Part shown: piece by piece, positions 25,040 through 39,727 of the stretch
Position numbering within the stretch: position 1 is the stretch's first letter
Layout of the letters: the number at the start of each line of letters is the position of its first letter
Source of the DNA: Phaffia rhodozyma
Taxonomy: Eukaryota; Basidiomycota; Tremellomycetes; Cystofilobasidiales; Mrakiaceae
Assembly (NCBI GenBank): GCA_014706385.1
Contig: JACGZH010000004.1
Location: 496,001 to 560,000 of the forward strand
Length of the DNA: 64,000 nt
Reading direction: 5' to 3'
Made by a program: the position numbers and the translations under genes
The notes under the pieces: generated by a model
Databases searched by the model: none
The model's input: the letters and a program-made list of their open reading frames with translations, nothing else
What the model was told of the DNA's origin: nothing

Positions 25040-28000
25040 TTAGAAGACTGTTTGCAGCTTTTGAAGTAATTCGTCGATCCGATAAGGTTTTACAACCACG
25101 TCGTCCATACCTGCGTCCAGAGCGGATTGAATTTGATCGGCATGAGCATTACCGGTCAAACCAAAGATCCTTTGCCGGGAACCAATTTCTCCATTGGACT
25201 CTTTGGAACGGATGATCTTAACCGCCGAAATTCCATCAAGAATCGGCATGTTGACATCCATTAGGACGGCATCGAATGTCTGTTTTCCATTCCCCATGGA
25301 CGCAAATACCATATCGACACCCTCCTGGCCGTTGTTTGCAACTTCACACGTTATCTTGGCCTTGTTGAGTTGACGACGAAGGACCTTTTGATTAACCTCG
25401 TTGTCTTCCACAACGAGGATATGAAGTCGCTTCAAAGCGACGTCAATCTGAAGAGGGATCGCACGGGCCGGTGAGTTGCCTTTCTTGTCAACTGCGATCG
25501 TAACCTCGAAGAAGAACCGGAACGCTGATCATCATAAAGGAAAGAAGGGAGTCAGACATTTTAAGATTGGTCTTGAGGTATACGGCAGGAGCGAAAGCAA
25601 ACTAAGGAGGAGCTTACTCGATCCTTCGCCTGGCACACTTTCCACATCTATGCGTCCTCCCATGATATCGGTAAGCATCCTGCAGACATAGAGTCCAAGA
25701 CCACTACCTCCGAAAACAGTATGAGTTGTTGAGCTAGCCTGAGAAAACCTCCGGAAGAGCTTGAGCAGTTCGGCAGGCGTCAAGCCGGGTCCAGTATCAC
25801 TAACGGCACCATAAACAAAAGCTTTGGATCCAGGAGCATACTCCTGATTCTCGACCACCGGTGGAGGTCGACAGGAAGTATCTAGAGGAGGGGCTCCCCG
25901 GATGTCAACAGATATCGTTATCTCTCTCACAGGCGCGTGCGCGGTGAAGCGAATAGCCTGTACAAGTGCGATTGAGTAGATGAGCGATAGACAGCCGAAT
26001 AGTATAACAACATGAACAAGACTTACATTGGACAACAGGTTGATCACGATTTGGCCCAATCGAACAGGGTCACTCATGAGTTTCAATGGCTCCAGTGCCA
26101 ACAGGCTGTTTCCCAAATCAAGTTTGAGCTGAATATCCTTTGTGCGACTATAGATCACACACAATTCCAGAAAGAGTTAGTAACACACTAGTGATAGAAA
26201 GAGGTGGAGGAAATGGCTGACCATTCATTCGAGAAGGTGTTAACACTGAAGAAGTACAGACAGATTGGATGTATGAGCTCACGTCCAGACGAAGCAGAAA
26301 TGAAGAAAACAACGAACATCCTCCGACACTCGGCTGGCAGGTCGACAAGAACCGCCGCAACTTCAAGAGTATGAAGCTGGATCTTCCCCATAGATAAGAC
26401 ATCATTGGCAATCCGTTCTTGAGAGCACTTTTTGCGGCCGAGAGTACTTGAAGTCAGCAAAGGCATGGCTAAACAGAGTACGAGGACAACAGACATACGG
26501 CCATTTCATGTATGGAATTGAGAGCCTAATTTATCACAAATTTTTCTTCAGATCTTGCATGACAGATGGTGCAGACAAGTTTGACCACTTACATCCAGAT
26601 CTTCATCCATCAAATTCAGCAGCTGTTCATTGGGCTGATACCGGACTTTAGTGTCTATGCATGCTTGCATTTCATCTCGCAAAACTGGAAAACAGGCAAG
26701 CAGATCAGAGTTTGTACAAAGTAAACGCAGTTGTGAGACAATATATTCACAGAATGTACTCACATTGTAAGTTTCCTTTGCACAAACTAGCACATTGAAC
26801 TAAGGATGCGGCGAAGGAACGGCATAATATGAACTTTCTGACACAAGCCCAACAAACAAGCGTAGCACTTACGAATAGCTGAAAGAGGGTTTCTAAGCTC
26901 GTGAGAAATCACAGACACCAAGAACTCTTGATGCCGTCTGTCATAGTAGGAAGAATATGTTCAGCATGCCTGAAACTGATCATGTGTTAATTCAGCGATG
27001 ACTGAACGAATCTTACTTCTGTTCGTCAGCTATACGTCGCCGTTCTTCGGCGTCTTCTGCTCTTGATCGCTCGGCCTCCATGTTCAACCGTCGTTCAAGT
27101 TCTAATCGTTTTCGATCGGTTATATCGGTCTGAGCGTTGCAAAGCGAGACGCATCTGTTTAGCACAACGTAGCGGTTCGCGCGAGAAGCTGAAAGTCGAA
27201 CTAACGAAAGAGCTCAGGCAGGTAAAGGTTTCGTCACTTGAGATCACCACAGATTGACAGAAAGTCCAGATACCTGCGATCGAAATTAAAGTCTCAGCTA
27301 GGAATCTAGAATTCAGAATGCGAGAGGAAGAGCTATGGGGCTTGCCATTCTTGAATTTTATCTCGGTGGATCCCGTTTGACCACGCAAAGAATTATTATG
27401 TATATGAACAGCCTTCTCCACATAGTCATCTGCAACATAATCCAACCATTCATCCAAGGACGCATCCTAGGAACATAGGTAATTTAAAATACGTGTCAGC
27501 AACCAGAACCAAAGCCTCCCAGTTTCAACTGATGAACAAAGATTCGACATACAGGAGGAAATCCGCTTTGCCGATAGAAGGCCTCGTTTGCGTAGAAAAC
27601 AACACCTTGCGCATCGGTTCTTGTGATTCCTACCGGCGACAGATCGGTCAATAATTCACTATTCCAAGAATTAATTTGTTAGCCGATAGAACTAATAAAC
27701 GCAGATGAATATAAGCAGCCTTCTAGATATAAGGATAAACACTAACTTTGCTCTCAGCTGTGAGAAGAAGAACCCAAATCGAGAGTTTAGTCTACCACAG
27801 ATAGATAAGCAAGCAAATGGACACATCTATCACATGCAAAACTCACCTGCTCCAGGAACTATGAGAAGAACAGAAGAAACCTCAACGACATCAGCCTACG
27901 CTCACTATAGTTTTCTCATAAAACTTAGAAAACCTACCTGATGTTCTAGTTGTATGCGCCGTTTGCCCAACTGCATTTGAAGATGTGACCTCGCAATAAG

Positions 28001-31000
28001 CTCATTTCTACTGAAAGGTTTCGACATGTAATCTGAATTGCAAAAACTTTTCAGTATGAGAAGGAACAAAAAATTCAAAGTAACAGATGAGACTCACCCT
28101 CTGCACCGATGATCAAGCCATTGATTCTGTCTTCCTCAGAGGTCTTTGCTGTTAACAGGATAACAGGAATAAGGTTTGTCTCTTTATTCGCTCTAAGAGC
28201 TTTCAACAGCTGATTTCCGTCCATGATTGGCATCGAAACTATTCCAAAAGGCAGTATATTCAAAAGTCAATGTCTTGCTCTATTCTTGTACCTGAAGGCA
28301 TAGGACTAAGGAAGAACAACATACCATCTGAAATGATTAGATCCGGCTTGTGTCGCAAAGCTTTTGTGAAGGCCTCTTGACCATCCGAAGCTATTATAAT
28401 CTTGCAGTACGGGCTCAATATACTAGATAAGTACGTCTGCAATAAGATCATAACGTTTTTGTCAGCTCTATAAACTTCTCGAGCTACCTTGATACGCGAA
28501 TATGCTTACCGTCATGTCTAAGTAACCATCAAACAGAGTGGCAGATTGTTTCAGCGACAAACGAATTAACGAGAATTTTATGCGAAGCTTACCGTGTGAA
28601 TCGTCGACAACCAAGATTGAGTCTCTGTGTTTATTCCAATATAACGCGTTCACATCTATCGGACTTGAAGACTGATGTTGAAAACACAGATGACAATGGT
28701 TAGCTACAATCAACAACAGTCAAAAGCACGGTATGGAGATCGCAACCTACATCGGAAGACTGGAAGACAAGACAAATACAATCAAACGTTCATTGAGCAC
28801 ATGTATCTTTATATGAGATCCTGACACAACAGCACACGTCTACTTACCAAGCCGCCATCCGAGAGATTAGCAGAACCGTTGTTCGAGTCTGTATTGCTCC
28901 CGCTGCCATTCTTGTACCATCTAGATGCCTCGTCAATGATTCCCTGACCGTAAGTAATACCCGTAGCTGATACATTCAACCGAGAACAGACAAAACGAGC
29001 GAAGGTTTAGTTCGATACCAGAAACCACCACCACCACCACGACGTGTTCTCTGAAAACAGGATAGGACGTACATAGATCTCTAGTATCTTCCACCTGGGC
29101 AACAGGTAAGTGAGCCCGACCATATGGAATTTGGACGGTGAACGTTGACCCATGTGCGCCTGTCTCGCTCTCCTCAGCCGTTGATGAGGTAACGGAAAGA
29201 GTTGCCGAGTGAAGGTTGATCAGCTCCAGAGTTAAGGAAAGCCCAATACCTGTGCAAATTAAACCCATGGATTAACCGAACGATTCTCTATCGAACTATA
29301 TAACTGACGAGTTCAGCTTACCAGTTCCTTCATGCGATCGAGAGGTAGAAGCAACTCGATGGAAACGCTCAAAAATACGACTCTGCTCGTCCTCTGTGTT
29401 ACAGAAATACAGACAGTTGAGCTTGCCTCCCTCTTGATAGGGGTTCGACAGATATCATGGGCACTCACTAGGAATTCCTATACCGGTGTCTGAGACCGAA
29501 AAGACGACATAGTCATCCTCGTAGGTGAGCTTGACATCAACAGATCTACGAGGCAAAGAGAAGGTTGTCAGTCTATTGATTTCCGAGAGGATGGAGCTTG
29601 AATGCAGCATTGTGATCACGGACCCCGAAAGAGTGTACTAAGAGAAAGTCAAAGCCGATGAATCGTCAGTGTCGGATATAGATGGAGGAAGATCAAATAC
29701 ATATGCAACTCACTTTAAAAGCGTTCGATAAGAGGTTGAACACGATCTTTTCCCACCACTCTCGATCCACTAAGAAAAAATCACACATGAAAGAACCAGG
29801 TTGGTATCTGCCATACAGGGTCATGAGACCAGAACGAGTTCACCAACCATATACTGGAACTTCTGTTGAAGACTCGCAGCTGACATTGTACTCAATTTTT
29901 TCCTTCATATCGGTGGAAAGAGAAAAAGTTGGGGAAGAGAAGAGAAGGTAAGCGTCACCAGATATTCACAGTCAAGGATAGTCCAGGACGGAAGGAAATA
30001 AAGAGAGGAAAATTGGACGCACGACCTCGATCGCAGGACGGAAAGAAGCTGCCAAGTCAGCTGTGAGCTCTCCGATATTAGCCGGCCGGAAGTGGCCTGT
30101 GAGTCGACCAGCCTCCAATTTTGCAAAATCCATGAGTCCATCAATCTAAAGGGAGAAAAGAGTCCGCACAAATGCTCAGGGAATCAGCGTACGTGAGAAG
30201 AGATCAAGACATTGAGAAGTGCTGGCCTTACTAATCTACCTAGCCGAGTAGCGTTCCTCATGGCGAGCGTAAAAATCTTCTTCCGACTTGGATTACTTTC
30301 TGTCGCACAGAGGTTTTCCAACGGCCCCGCTATCAGGGTGAGAGGTGTCTTAAGCTCATGACTTATCGAAGTGAAAAAGAATGTTTTTGCTTTATCCATG
30401 TCTTCTAGACGCTTGGTTCGCAGGACTTCTGATTCAAACAGAGAGATACCCCTAAGATTCGAGAGCAATTGTGCACTGAAGAGAAACCGATGCACAGGCA
30501 TAGAATCAGTATATACTTGATGGTCAACTATGGTAAGATAGAAATCTTACCGAAGATCTTCTATAAACTCTTGATAATCTGCGTCGTAAGGCCGACGAGC
30601 TATGAGATAAGAATACCCCAACAGCGGTTAGTGAATCACAGGCAGTACGTAGGTTGATCACATATGAGAACAACGACTAACTGTTTAAACCGACTGTGAG
30701 AGCCAGAGAAACAATTAAGCAGTATTATCAGTCAACCATTCCTGAACAAGAACATAAACCGATGTAGAGCTTTTCATACTGATAAGAAAAGCCTAGAGAC
30801 GAGAAAAACATGTGAAAGAGAAGGCGCTCAGCAACAATAGATAATTGTCTGATGGAAAAACCAAGACATACGAGTCGCCCTCCGTTATAATCGTCCGATA
30901 TTGGTATCACCACACTACGATCAGAAATCCGCCGCAGGAGATGCAATAAGCAATGATAGAAACAGGAGATACACAGATGCGAACCGGACTGAACTGAACA

Positions 31001-34000
31001 CTCACGCAGATGTAGGTGACTCTCCCCAACTCCTAGGTTCCAAAATCTCGGCAAGTTCCGGATCCAAACTTTCTACGTGAACAACTCGCTGAGTCATGAA
31101 TGCTTCTCTGAGCGGCCAGGGGGACCGACTCTTTCCACTTGGGTCCGGCATCTCTTGTGGATTTGACTTATTGAACTCATATATGTTGAGATCAATCGTC
31201 AAGGGTGCCGAAGCGTGGTCTTCATTGGCTCAGACGGACCGATCGTTGTTAGTGCTGTAGCTTGTGAAATATGATAACGACGAGGGAACACACGATCTGA
31301 ACAATCACCTGAAGGTACTCCAACTAAAAGAACAAAATTGGCATTAGCTCAACCGACCTCGAAACGCGCTAGAAGAGCATTCACACATGGGTAGAAAGAG
31401 AGGGAAGAAAGCAGTCCGACGAACCTGTTCCAGCCAGATGAAGGACGATATCTCTGTTTTCACTTGTGGATGACCCTATTTTTTGTCGAAAAACACACAA
31501 GGTGGTTTCAGAGTCAGATTTGAAGAACTACTTGAAGTGATGCACGTCGGTGCTCACCAATATCTTTGGCGTGATAGAGATAAGCAAATCCAAAGTCAAT
31601 CGGGTTTGCTTCTACGCACTACGAGTAATAGACAAGGGTCGAATAAAGAGGTTAACTTCTGAGATACTGTGGTATGGGTGATGAAGACAATGGAAAACAA
31701 ATTCACTTTTAACAGCCCGGAAGAGAACTCTAGGATTGATCGGGCCGCGGCTACAAAGTAATACAAAAGACACAGTATCAGTATGGCCTCTTTTGTAGAA
31801 ACATATATCCATAGAACGCGAGCTCTTGCACAAAGACGGCGATCCGCTGACTAAATTGATTCTAATCACCAGTATGCCTTCCAATATCTCGAACAGATTT
31901 CAGCCAACGCTCTTTGATAACTTTCCTTGTGGCTTCTAATGAGTTGATTAAGAGACCACCTAGTTATAAACAAAGAAGAGGAAGATGGCGTAAAGGCCGG
32001 GTCAGAAGAAAACGTGTGTTCCGTAAAGGTAGTGTTTGAACAAACTAGGTCTTTCACCTCTCGAACCATCTCCTCTGGTCAAAGGCGTCCACCTCCAACT
32101 CTGATACGATTCCAGCCCCCCTATGAACATGAGATCTAGAGAGAAGATACGAACGAGAAATATGAGAAAGGGAATAGAGCTGATAGATTGTAAGACAACA
32201 GGAACATCTAATTACCATCGTCCCTCATGAGAGATTGGCCTCTGATCACGACGTCTTCGGCCATTGCCGAGTACTCTTCCCAAATCTGTTTCAATAAAGA
32301 TGTACATTTCCATCAGATTTCGGTCTACTAAGTGCATGATTCAAACCATCAAACACAGTTCATCGGAAATTACTAACAGGAGCCCAAGCTTCCGCCGCAA
32401 CTACCAAGAATTAAAAACTTATGTCCGCTTCAGTCCCAAGAGCTTACTGAACGGCGGAGAATATATATGAAAGAAGAGACCACGATGAGAATGCAACTGA
32501 AGGGAAGAGGACTAACGTGCTCCGAAAGAATCAGGATGCTGGGCAGCCACAGCTCGAGCATGAGCATCATTATAGAAAATGGTCATCCCTGTTGCGGGAT
32601 GTCCCCACCCTGAGTAAGAGAAAAAGGCCCATCCATAAGCATAATCAGTCAAAGATGAATCTCGGCTGTGTATCTACAGAGACACAGAAAGGGAATATAA
32701 CGTTACGAACAGATAATTGACTCGTTTGGCGTTCGCAGCATGATCGATAGCGCTGCTCTTAGCGAGCCTGGCCATTTATTCTTTGGACCCATGCGGGTAT
32801 CTTCCCACTTGATCGTGTCTAGAAGTTCTTGACAAGAGATGATACTGTCAGAATCCGAGGTATCAGCCTCCATGAAAAAGTCGTTATCACGATCATCCGG
32901 TCCAATACTCTCGTTCAATCCGGCTTCATCTTTTTCATCTAGCTTTTCCATCATTCGGGATCTATTTGGCTCTCCAAGTCCATTGCCATGGTGGAGGTCC
33001 GCATCATCTCCCTCAATGGCTTGAGTTCCTGCTCCAGGAGCTCCATTTCTCAAGCGGGTGTACGATCCAAGACTGCTAAGCTTGCTACTCAACGTCGAGC
33101 GTGTTCGACCCATATCACTTCCCGTCAAACCGGACCGACCGCCAACTGAGCCACCGCTGTACGACCCGGATAGACTCCCTCCTCCGATCCCTCCTCCTAG
33201 ACCCCAGCCTGGACCTTTCTTTGTACCAGTTCCACGAACGGTAATATCCTCACGGCGGGTACTGCTAGGTGCGATTGATGAATTGATCATCGGCTGACGA
33301 ATAGGTATTTTGGCGTGAGTACCCGCACTGGCGAATTTTTTTGTCGGTCTGAGTTGGGCGGCTCGGACCGGCTGTGGGTGAAGATGGAGAACAAGGAAAG
33401 ATGGATGGGAGGAAGAGGTGAGAATAGCATTGTATGTTTTGCCCTGTATCCAAGAGGGAAGAAAAAGGTTGATTTCGATATACGTCTGAGACTCGTCTCG
33501 GAAGGAAAGAACGCTATCGGTGTTTTCAGACGCGTCATCTCGGGCTAGAGCAGCTTCAGAGGTGATGTAGTCGGTGGCCTCCAAGTCTCTGGTTGTGATT
33601 ATTTGTTTGAGAGCCTCACCCTCGGCTTGGTCGATACATTGTTCGAACGATCCATCCATCAATAATCGTGCCGCTTGGTTGTACCATAGCGGGGTAAGAC
33701 AAGCTGAAGACGAGGAGGATCTGGTTTGAACAGGAGACGAAAGTAATTTTGATCAAAATCAAGCAGACGACTACGCGGATTGCTTGATTCAACTCCTCTT
33801 TCCTTGACATTCCAGAAGGGCGGTCAATATGCGAAATAGACGGTTTTACAACAGACTTACAATCTAGGAGAAGGAAGCACTAATGCTGGGTGCGGATGGG
33901 AATCTAGATACGGCAACAAAGAAAGATTATCCTGGCCATCGTCGAACATCGTCCCGAGAGATAGAAACAGGATAAGCGAGAAGGGTGAGTCAGCCCGAAG

Positions 34001-34379
34001 GATTTCTTAAACATATATAACAAAAGGAGTTCAAGCAGCCCCATCACACTATCCAATCCTTCCATCAAGTAGTTTGCAGGGTATGGATGATCTCTGCAAC
34101 CCTCTCGATCCGCGACACTCCTCTGCAAGAGGCTGTCTTTCGAGAGCTTCGAATATCGCCCTTCAAGACTTCGGCGGGGTACGATGGAAAGATACTCACA
34201 ACCATCTCCTTGAGGATCGAATTGTTGTCCTGTTGGGTTTGAGAGGACAAGGTCGATTCCTTCCTGTTCAATGTGGGTGGCATAGGTTGAAGCTTGCCTT
34301 GAGGAGAGAGCGGAGAGGAAGGCAACGACGGCTGAAAGGCAGTTGCCCCTGGCTGCTCGAGTTTTGTTGACCTTGGCAT
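25040..34379 (-). CDS. Double-hybrid histidine kinase (two HK and two receiver domains)
   Basis: A multi-exon gene of about 9.3 kb; not every exon edge is certain. Order from the N-terminus: Ser/Pro region (MPRSTKLEQPG, exon 34379-34200); PAS-like segment (about 34160-33300); Gly/Ser linker (33290-33010); second PAS-like segment (KWPGSLRAALSIML, then TIFYNDAHARAVAAQHPDSF); GAF-like region (FGFAYLYHAKDIG); kinase 1 with ISHELKTPLTL (His codon 30358-30360), N-box VFNLLSNAFK and G-box SDTGIGIP; receiver 1 (SILVVDD, phospho-Asp codon 28328-28326 before SMPIMDG); PAS (27660-27070); kinase 2 with ISHELRNPLS (His codon 26903-26901) and SDTGPGL; receiver 2 (LHILVVEDNEVNQ, Asp codon 25258-25256 in LMDVNMP). 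All phosphorelay residues seen are intact. No membrane segment seen, so it is probably cytosolic. I recall Cryptococcus Tco2 as having this double layout. It should feed an Ypd1-type phosphotransfer protein. Confidence 0.93.
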
Positions 34380-34923
34380 GGCTCAACAAAAGTATGACAG
34401 GCCAGGAGAGAGAGCCTCCTAGATTAAGGAGAGGGAGAAGAAAGAAGGTAAAGTATGAGTTTCTACCAAAAGGATACGTTCTGTTCAATGAAAAGACAGT
34501 GAGAGAGAACGTGGAGGGACAGTGATTGAAGGAGCGATGAGGGCAAGAACGTACGGGAAGCTCGGTTAGCTATCATAAAGATGTATACGGCAAATGGTTA
34601 CAGGCTTTACATTGAACGCCCGAAGGTCTAGACATTCTATATACAGATTAAAAAGCGGGGAGGAAACGAGAAAATACACGTCGAGAACACGTCATGGTTA
34701 CAGCATAATTACAATCGATAAACCTTTGTTTCTTCTGCGCTTATTTCAGTCTTGTGAAAACAACGGTCTTTTTCTTTTCCAGTCCTTGAGTATGCAAAAT
34801 CCATTGACGGAGACACTTTTTTGAACAACATATGATAAATAAATTGACTAGATGATACATATATGTGATTCAGCACTAGTTGTGAGGGGAGAATTAACCA
34901 AACAGTCATAAACAGGTTCCTTT
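34380..34923. other. Intergenic region, kinase promoter side
   Basis: About 540 bp between the kinase start (-) and the stop of the next gene (-). It must hold the kinase promoter. No gene or clear element seen. Confidence 0.45.
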
Positions 34924-37900
34924 TCACGGAAACAGTCCGTCCAGATTACTATCGTTATCCATAAAGTCGTTGATTCCAAAGTTGGAAAGGTAGCCTGGGG
35001 GAACACGAGAACAACAACCATTGTTCAGAACTCGTTCACATACAGAGCAGAAGACAACTGAACACCGAACCGGTACCGAGGAGAGAACTCCAGCCTTGAC
35101 AAGATGAGCTGGTCTCCATCCGTCTATTTGGATTGGCATTCTGGTTTGATGCTGAGAGGTCGAATGGAATATGACTTTGTTCAAAGGACAAGGGGCATTA
35201 TTAGTTCAAACATACAACTAAAGGATGTATCAACAGTCAAATCGGAACAAACTCGACTAACGGAGGCTCATAGTCTTCTGGTAGATACGACTCCTCCCGA
35301 ATCTCTGGTTTCATGACTATTTGTAAATACAACAAGAAATGAATAAATGACCAGCACAAACTCTTATTCATATTCAAAGTAGAAGAAAGGAAAGCCAAGT
35401 TAAAGAGCTGTTCACTCACGTCCTATCCAGCTGGCCACAAAAGCCTCATCATCTGACTTGGGTAACCCTCCCGCCAGTCGCATTGGAGGTATCGTAACTA
35501 TGGTTCATAACATAAAGAAATTCAACCACCTAATTCTGTTCAAACTTGCAAAGAAAAGAGACTGAACCTACGATCTGGATTACGAGCGTAACGACTTGGA
35601 GCAACACCATCCGATGTCGATGCCGAGTTTGTTAGCGAATGTCTATGCTTCTCTTGGTCATCTTTATCCTTGATAGATCCCTCCTTTTTCCAAGGATCTT
35701 TTATACAAGCCTCGATGTTGCACAGAATCCGGTAGCACCTCCTAGCCGTCTTTATCACAGCGTTCGGAGGAAACACTTCCTGTCGTCCGTTTGTGTTGAA
35801 TCCATCTGAAGAACGCCAGCCAAGCTCTTGAAGGCAGGTAAATACCTGCTGAGCACTCTTGTACGATCTATCACTGGATGCCTTGTCAGGCTCGATGCCA
35901 TGGGAGTATTCCACAATACGTTCTGATACCCTCAAGGTAGAGAAAATTGTATAAGCAAAGAAGGCACTTGCATATAAATGTATACACAAAGAATGAACAT
36001 AGTACTCACGTGCAAGGACGATGAGAGCACTGCTGTACAGATATCCAACGTTGAGCCACCAGAAGCCGAGTAGCTGGGTCTTCCAGTTCGCAGAGATCAG
36101 GTCAATCAACTTTATGGCAGAATCAGCGCACACAGCCGCACTATCAATCAAGACGCAGGATAAGAGACATCCATAGTTAGTTTAGAATATGTCAGAACGG
36201 CATGTAACCATGATCCGAACGAACCTTTTTCGAGCCATCAGGAACTTAAGAGATGCTGGTACAGGGTACGATCCTTCAGGTGTCGTGCAAAAGTAAAACA
36301 AGAAGGGGCGATAGACGAGAATCTGAACGTTAAGATATCTAGAAGGTTGAAAATAAGAGGAGAAGGTCAGCTAGATCAGTTCGAGCACTTTCAGTGTGTA
36401 ATCGAAAAGGACTAACCGGCAGGTCAGGATGAGCTTCTGCTTTTGGTAAATCGCATCGAATGGACACTTGTCTTTGTCCTTGAGACCTTCAGGAAGGCTC
36501 TCTCGCCACTTTAACAGTTCCTCCTCTAAATCTAGGACTTGACTTGTATCCGGAAAAAACGGAGGGTGCTCCAGATTATACAACCTGTTCGCATCAGTTT
36601 CCCCACCAGTTTGTCAATGCCGTCAGTTCGACGTCAAAACACCGATTTCTCTATGCAGTCACAGATGAAGACAATGTAAGATTGCTGCTTTACCTGGTCA
36701 AAATTTTGTTCTTGACCGAGAACAGCTTGATAGTTTCGAAGAAAAACTGTGTTTTTGGAATTTCTAGGCGATCACCCTCTGGTGGAACGAGCATCGCATC
36801 ATCATCCAAAAGATCAGGAGTCATCAAGGAATCAAAGTCGACCGCGCTCGAAGATGTTGGTCGGTAGAGCATCACCGATCTTATTATATATTCAGAAGAT
36901 GGAAACCAAATCACAACCATGATGACAATCAAGAGCCATTCCCTTTTCAAAGAGGAATAGATCGTCAAAGTTAATGACTTACGAGGTAGCCTCCATTTGA
37001 ATCTATTGATAATTCGACGCATGAGAATTCACACCATAGAGAAGAGAGCGGGCCAGACGAACATGCTCGTAACATTAACACAGGAGTGAACATATTTGAG
37101 GTAAAACAATACTTACACAACCCGCCCAAACCCGTTGACGGATGCACCGTTCCATGGTATCAAATGTCTTATTCACTGCTGGATCATTCAGTTGGAGTCC
37201 TCTAGCCATCAACAAGGCTAGCCCTGAGGCATTGGCTGCAAGATTTCTGTAAATGCGAGCGGATAGGAGGTAAGCAAGAGGGACGTTTGATCAGTTGATA
37301 TGATCGAATATATTGATATTATGGCTGGGCATGTTTACCCTTTTGAGCAACTACAGTAGTGATTATTGAATAAAGACAATATCAAATAAGCTTCTCGCCA
37401 GACAGTATTGACCAGAATGTCGACATTCAGCAAACCTTTGAGAGTGGAAACACAGCAAGAGGAGATACGTGATGACTTCCACATTACTCATCAATAATAC
37501 TTTTCTCCAAAATAGAAAGTGAACGAAAGCTATTCAGTCTTTTGAACCACTGCCATATCATATAATGGGTACCAAAAAAGAGGCGAAACAGGAAAAATTA
37601 ACGAACCATGCGTAGTACTCATCAGTGCCTGACTGTTATTGAAGCAAACTCCAGCTCTCTCCATATCACCCGCTCTTGATCGAATAGCACAGGTCAAGCA
37701 AAATATCAGGTTCAAGCTAGCCAAATAAATGTGATCTGCAGCTGTGCTGGCCTCCCGAAGAGGCTGCCTTCGAAGAGTACTATATTTTGACCGGAATGTT
37801 CGGAAGTGGATGATAGGAAAGAGCCAATGAACTGAACAGCGTAAAAGTAAGATTAAATGGCCTGGTAATTGAATATAGATAAGAGTTTTCAAGGCTTACT

Positions 37901-39727
37901 ATGTTCTTCGTAAAAGTCTAACAAGTCATCAGCTAGTGCTGGCTCCGGAAGTTCAAACTGCAGAACCGAGGGACATAAAATGACAGAGAACCAACAAGAG
38001 ATCGAAACTGATGTAAGCTGGACTAAACGAAAAAAAGGAGGGAAAGATCAAAATTATTGAGCAGTGGAGAAATGACAAACCATTTCATCATAAGCCGGGC
38101 TCGGGGTTTGCGCTGCATTTCAGAAGCCGGCATTATATATCAGTAATCAGAGGACTATTGATGAATCTAATGTAATGTGCTGTATGTTGGGTTAAGAGAG
38201 TCTTGAATTGAAAACACTTGCCCTGGGTCAGAAATCCATCCGATGGTCTCCCTCGAATTGGTTGCCGAGTAGGCTTTGCTCTCTGTCCAGTCAACCTTGC
38301 AGCAGCAGATTCTACAATCTCTGTGGTATGCCCGTCATCTGCCATAAACAAGAGAAAGAAAAAAAGTTGAGCCTCATCACCTTATGATATGTGTCTTCTA
38401 ACTCCTAGTACGAACGCATACGCATTGTAGGAGCAACTCACTTCCAGCTCTCTCCCATCGAAGTCTAGGAGGGTGCAACGAAATCATCTTTCTGATGCCT
38501 GTTTCACTGCCTGTGCCCACTTTCCCACTCTCAGTCTGATTCTCGTCCTCACTTTCTTCTTCCGTGTAGTCTGAGGCTTCTTCTACATCGAAGATCACAG
38601 GATGCCCAGGCTCGTCCACCACATTGTTCGGATTAGGCTGGAAGTCATTCGGATCAGGTTTTATTGTTGATTGAGAGTAGCTATGATAGAACGGGGACGG
38701 GTGCCCAAAGTTGTATCGGTGACTACTAGAATTGTCAGAGCGCCGAAAGGGATCCGAAGGAACGTTTGAGGATGAGTTGTATATTGAATTATTCGAGGGT
38801 TGTATATTCGAATGATATCGATTTTGTGATTCATGCTGCTGCTGCTGTTGCTGTTGTTTCTGTTCATAACTCTGAGGCAGATGTAATTGACTATTTATTC
38901 CGAAGGAACTGTCATTGGAAGACTTTCTTTGATCTGTTTCAAAGGATGATCGAGCACGGTCAGGCTGGTAGGAAGACATATCGGGCTGGTCGTGGATTCC
39001 TATTCCAAAACTCGACTGATCTCTTTGTTCGAAGGGATTTATTGACTGTAATGATGCTCCTGTAGGATAAGAGGACGGATGGTATGCAGCCGAGGCTGAG
39101 GGGTGCATTGGAGCTGTCGATGAGGATGATATCCCCGAGCTTGGAGTACCAATGCTAGAGATTCCTGATAGCTGAGCGGCTTGTTGAGGTTCGTTTGTTG
39201 CCTGAGCTAGCTGCCGTTCTAGTTCTTCGACATATCTTATTTCCGAGGGACAGCAGATCGAGGTCAGCAAAAGAACAAATGACGAAGCACGAATGCTTGA
39301 TATCACATACTTGACTGTTACTCTTCTCGTGGGAGGAGGCTACAAGATTTCCAAAGTGTACACAATCAATCAGTCATACCGAAAACGAGTAAACTGCTTG
39401 ATGGTCAACGCTACTCACATAGAAACATGTTTCGTCATGTTGCAGACAGATTGCACATCTCGGCTTGCCATCACACTTCGCTCTCCTCTGTCTACAGCCC
39501 ACACAAGCTCTCTCGACCCGTTTTCTCTTCTGTTTGCCCACAGGACCATCCGGTACAATTGCCGCTGTCAGTACAGAAGAGTCTGTCGTCTGAACAGGAC
39601 CTGTGTTCTCGGTAGACATATCTGGCGCCGCAATTGGTCGAGGTGAAGGTATGACATTTGGTGTTGCTATGGTCACTACCGATGGTGACGCAGACAAAGA
39701 ATCCGTTCGCTCTGTCTGCTCTGACAT
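34924..39727 (-). CDS. Zn(II)2Cys6 fungal transcription factor
   Basis: The protein starts MSEQTERTDSLSASPSV. Residues 75-101 form a binuclear zinc cluster with exact spacing CX2CX6CX5CX2CX6C (ACVGCRQRRAKC, then CAICLQHDETC), preceded by a basic stretch KQKRKRVER. A linker and short coiled coil follow (KYVEELERQLAQ), then a Ser/Gln-rich part with a polyglutamine run near 38830-38860 and an acidic patch. The middle has the fungal-specific factor domain: WLFPIIHFRTF, LIFCLTCAIRSRAGD, CIRQRVWAGC, and LEEELLKWRESLPEGLKDKD near 36480. The C-terminus is acidic (NDFMDNDSNLDGLFP), typical of an activation region. Many short introns interrupt the gene and I did not fix every edge. It acts in the nucleus as a DNA-binding regulator; the target pathway cannot be told from sequence. 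The neighbouring histidine kinase and cell-wall gene are transcribed the same way, but that is no proof of a link. Confidence 0.9.

Noticed and set aside
24624..25040. 139-codon open frame after the histidine kinase stop
   Set aside because: Pyrimidine-rich sequence coding Ser/Leu/Phe/Tyr without domain or splice support; it is 3' untranslated DNA.
29026..29050. ACC triplet repeat in the histidine kinase gene
   Set aside because: Short, lies in an intron and shows no sign of coding a histidine or proline run.
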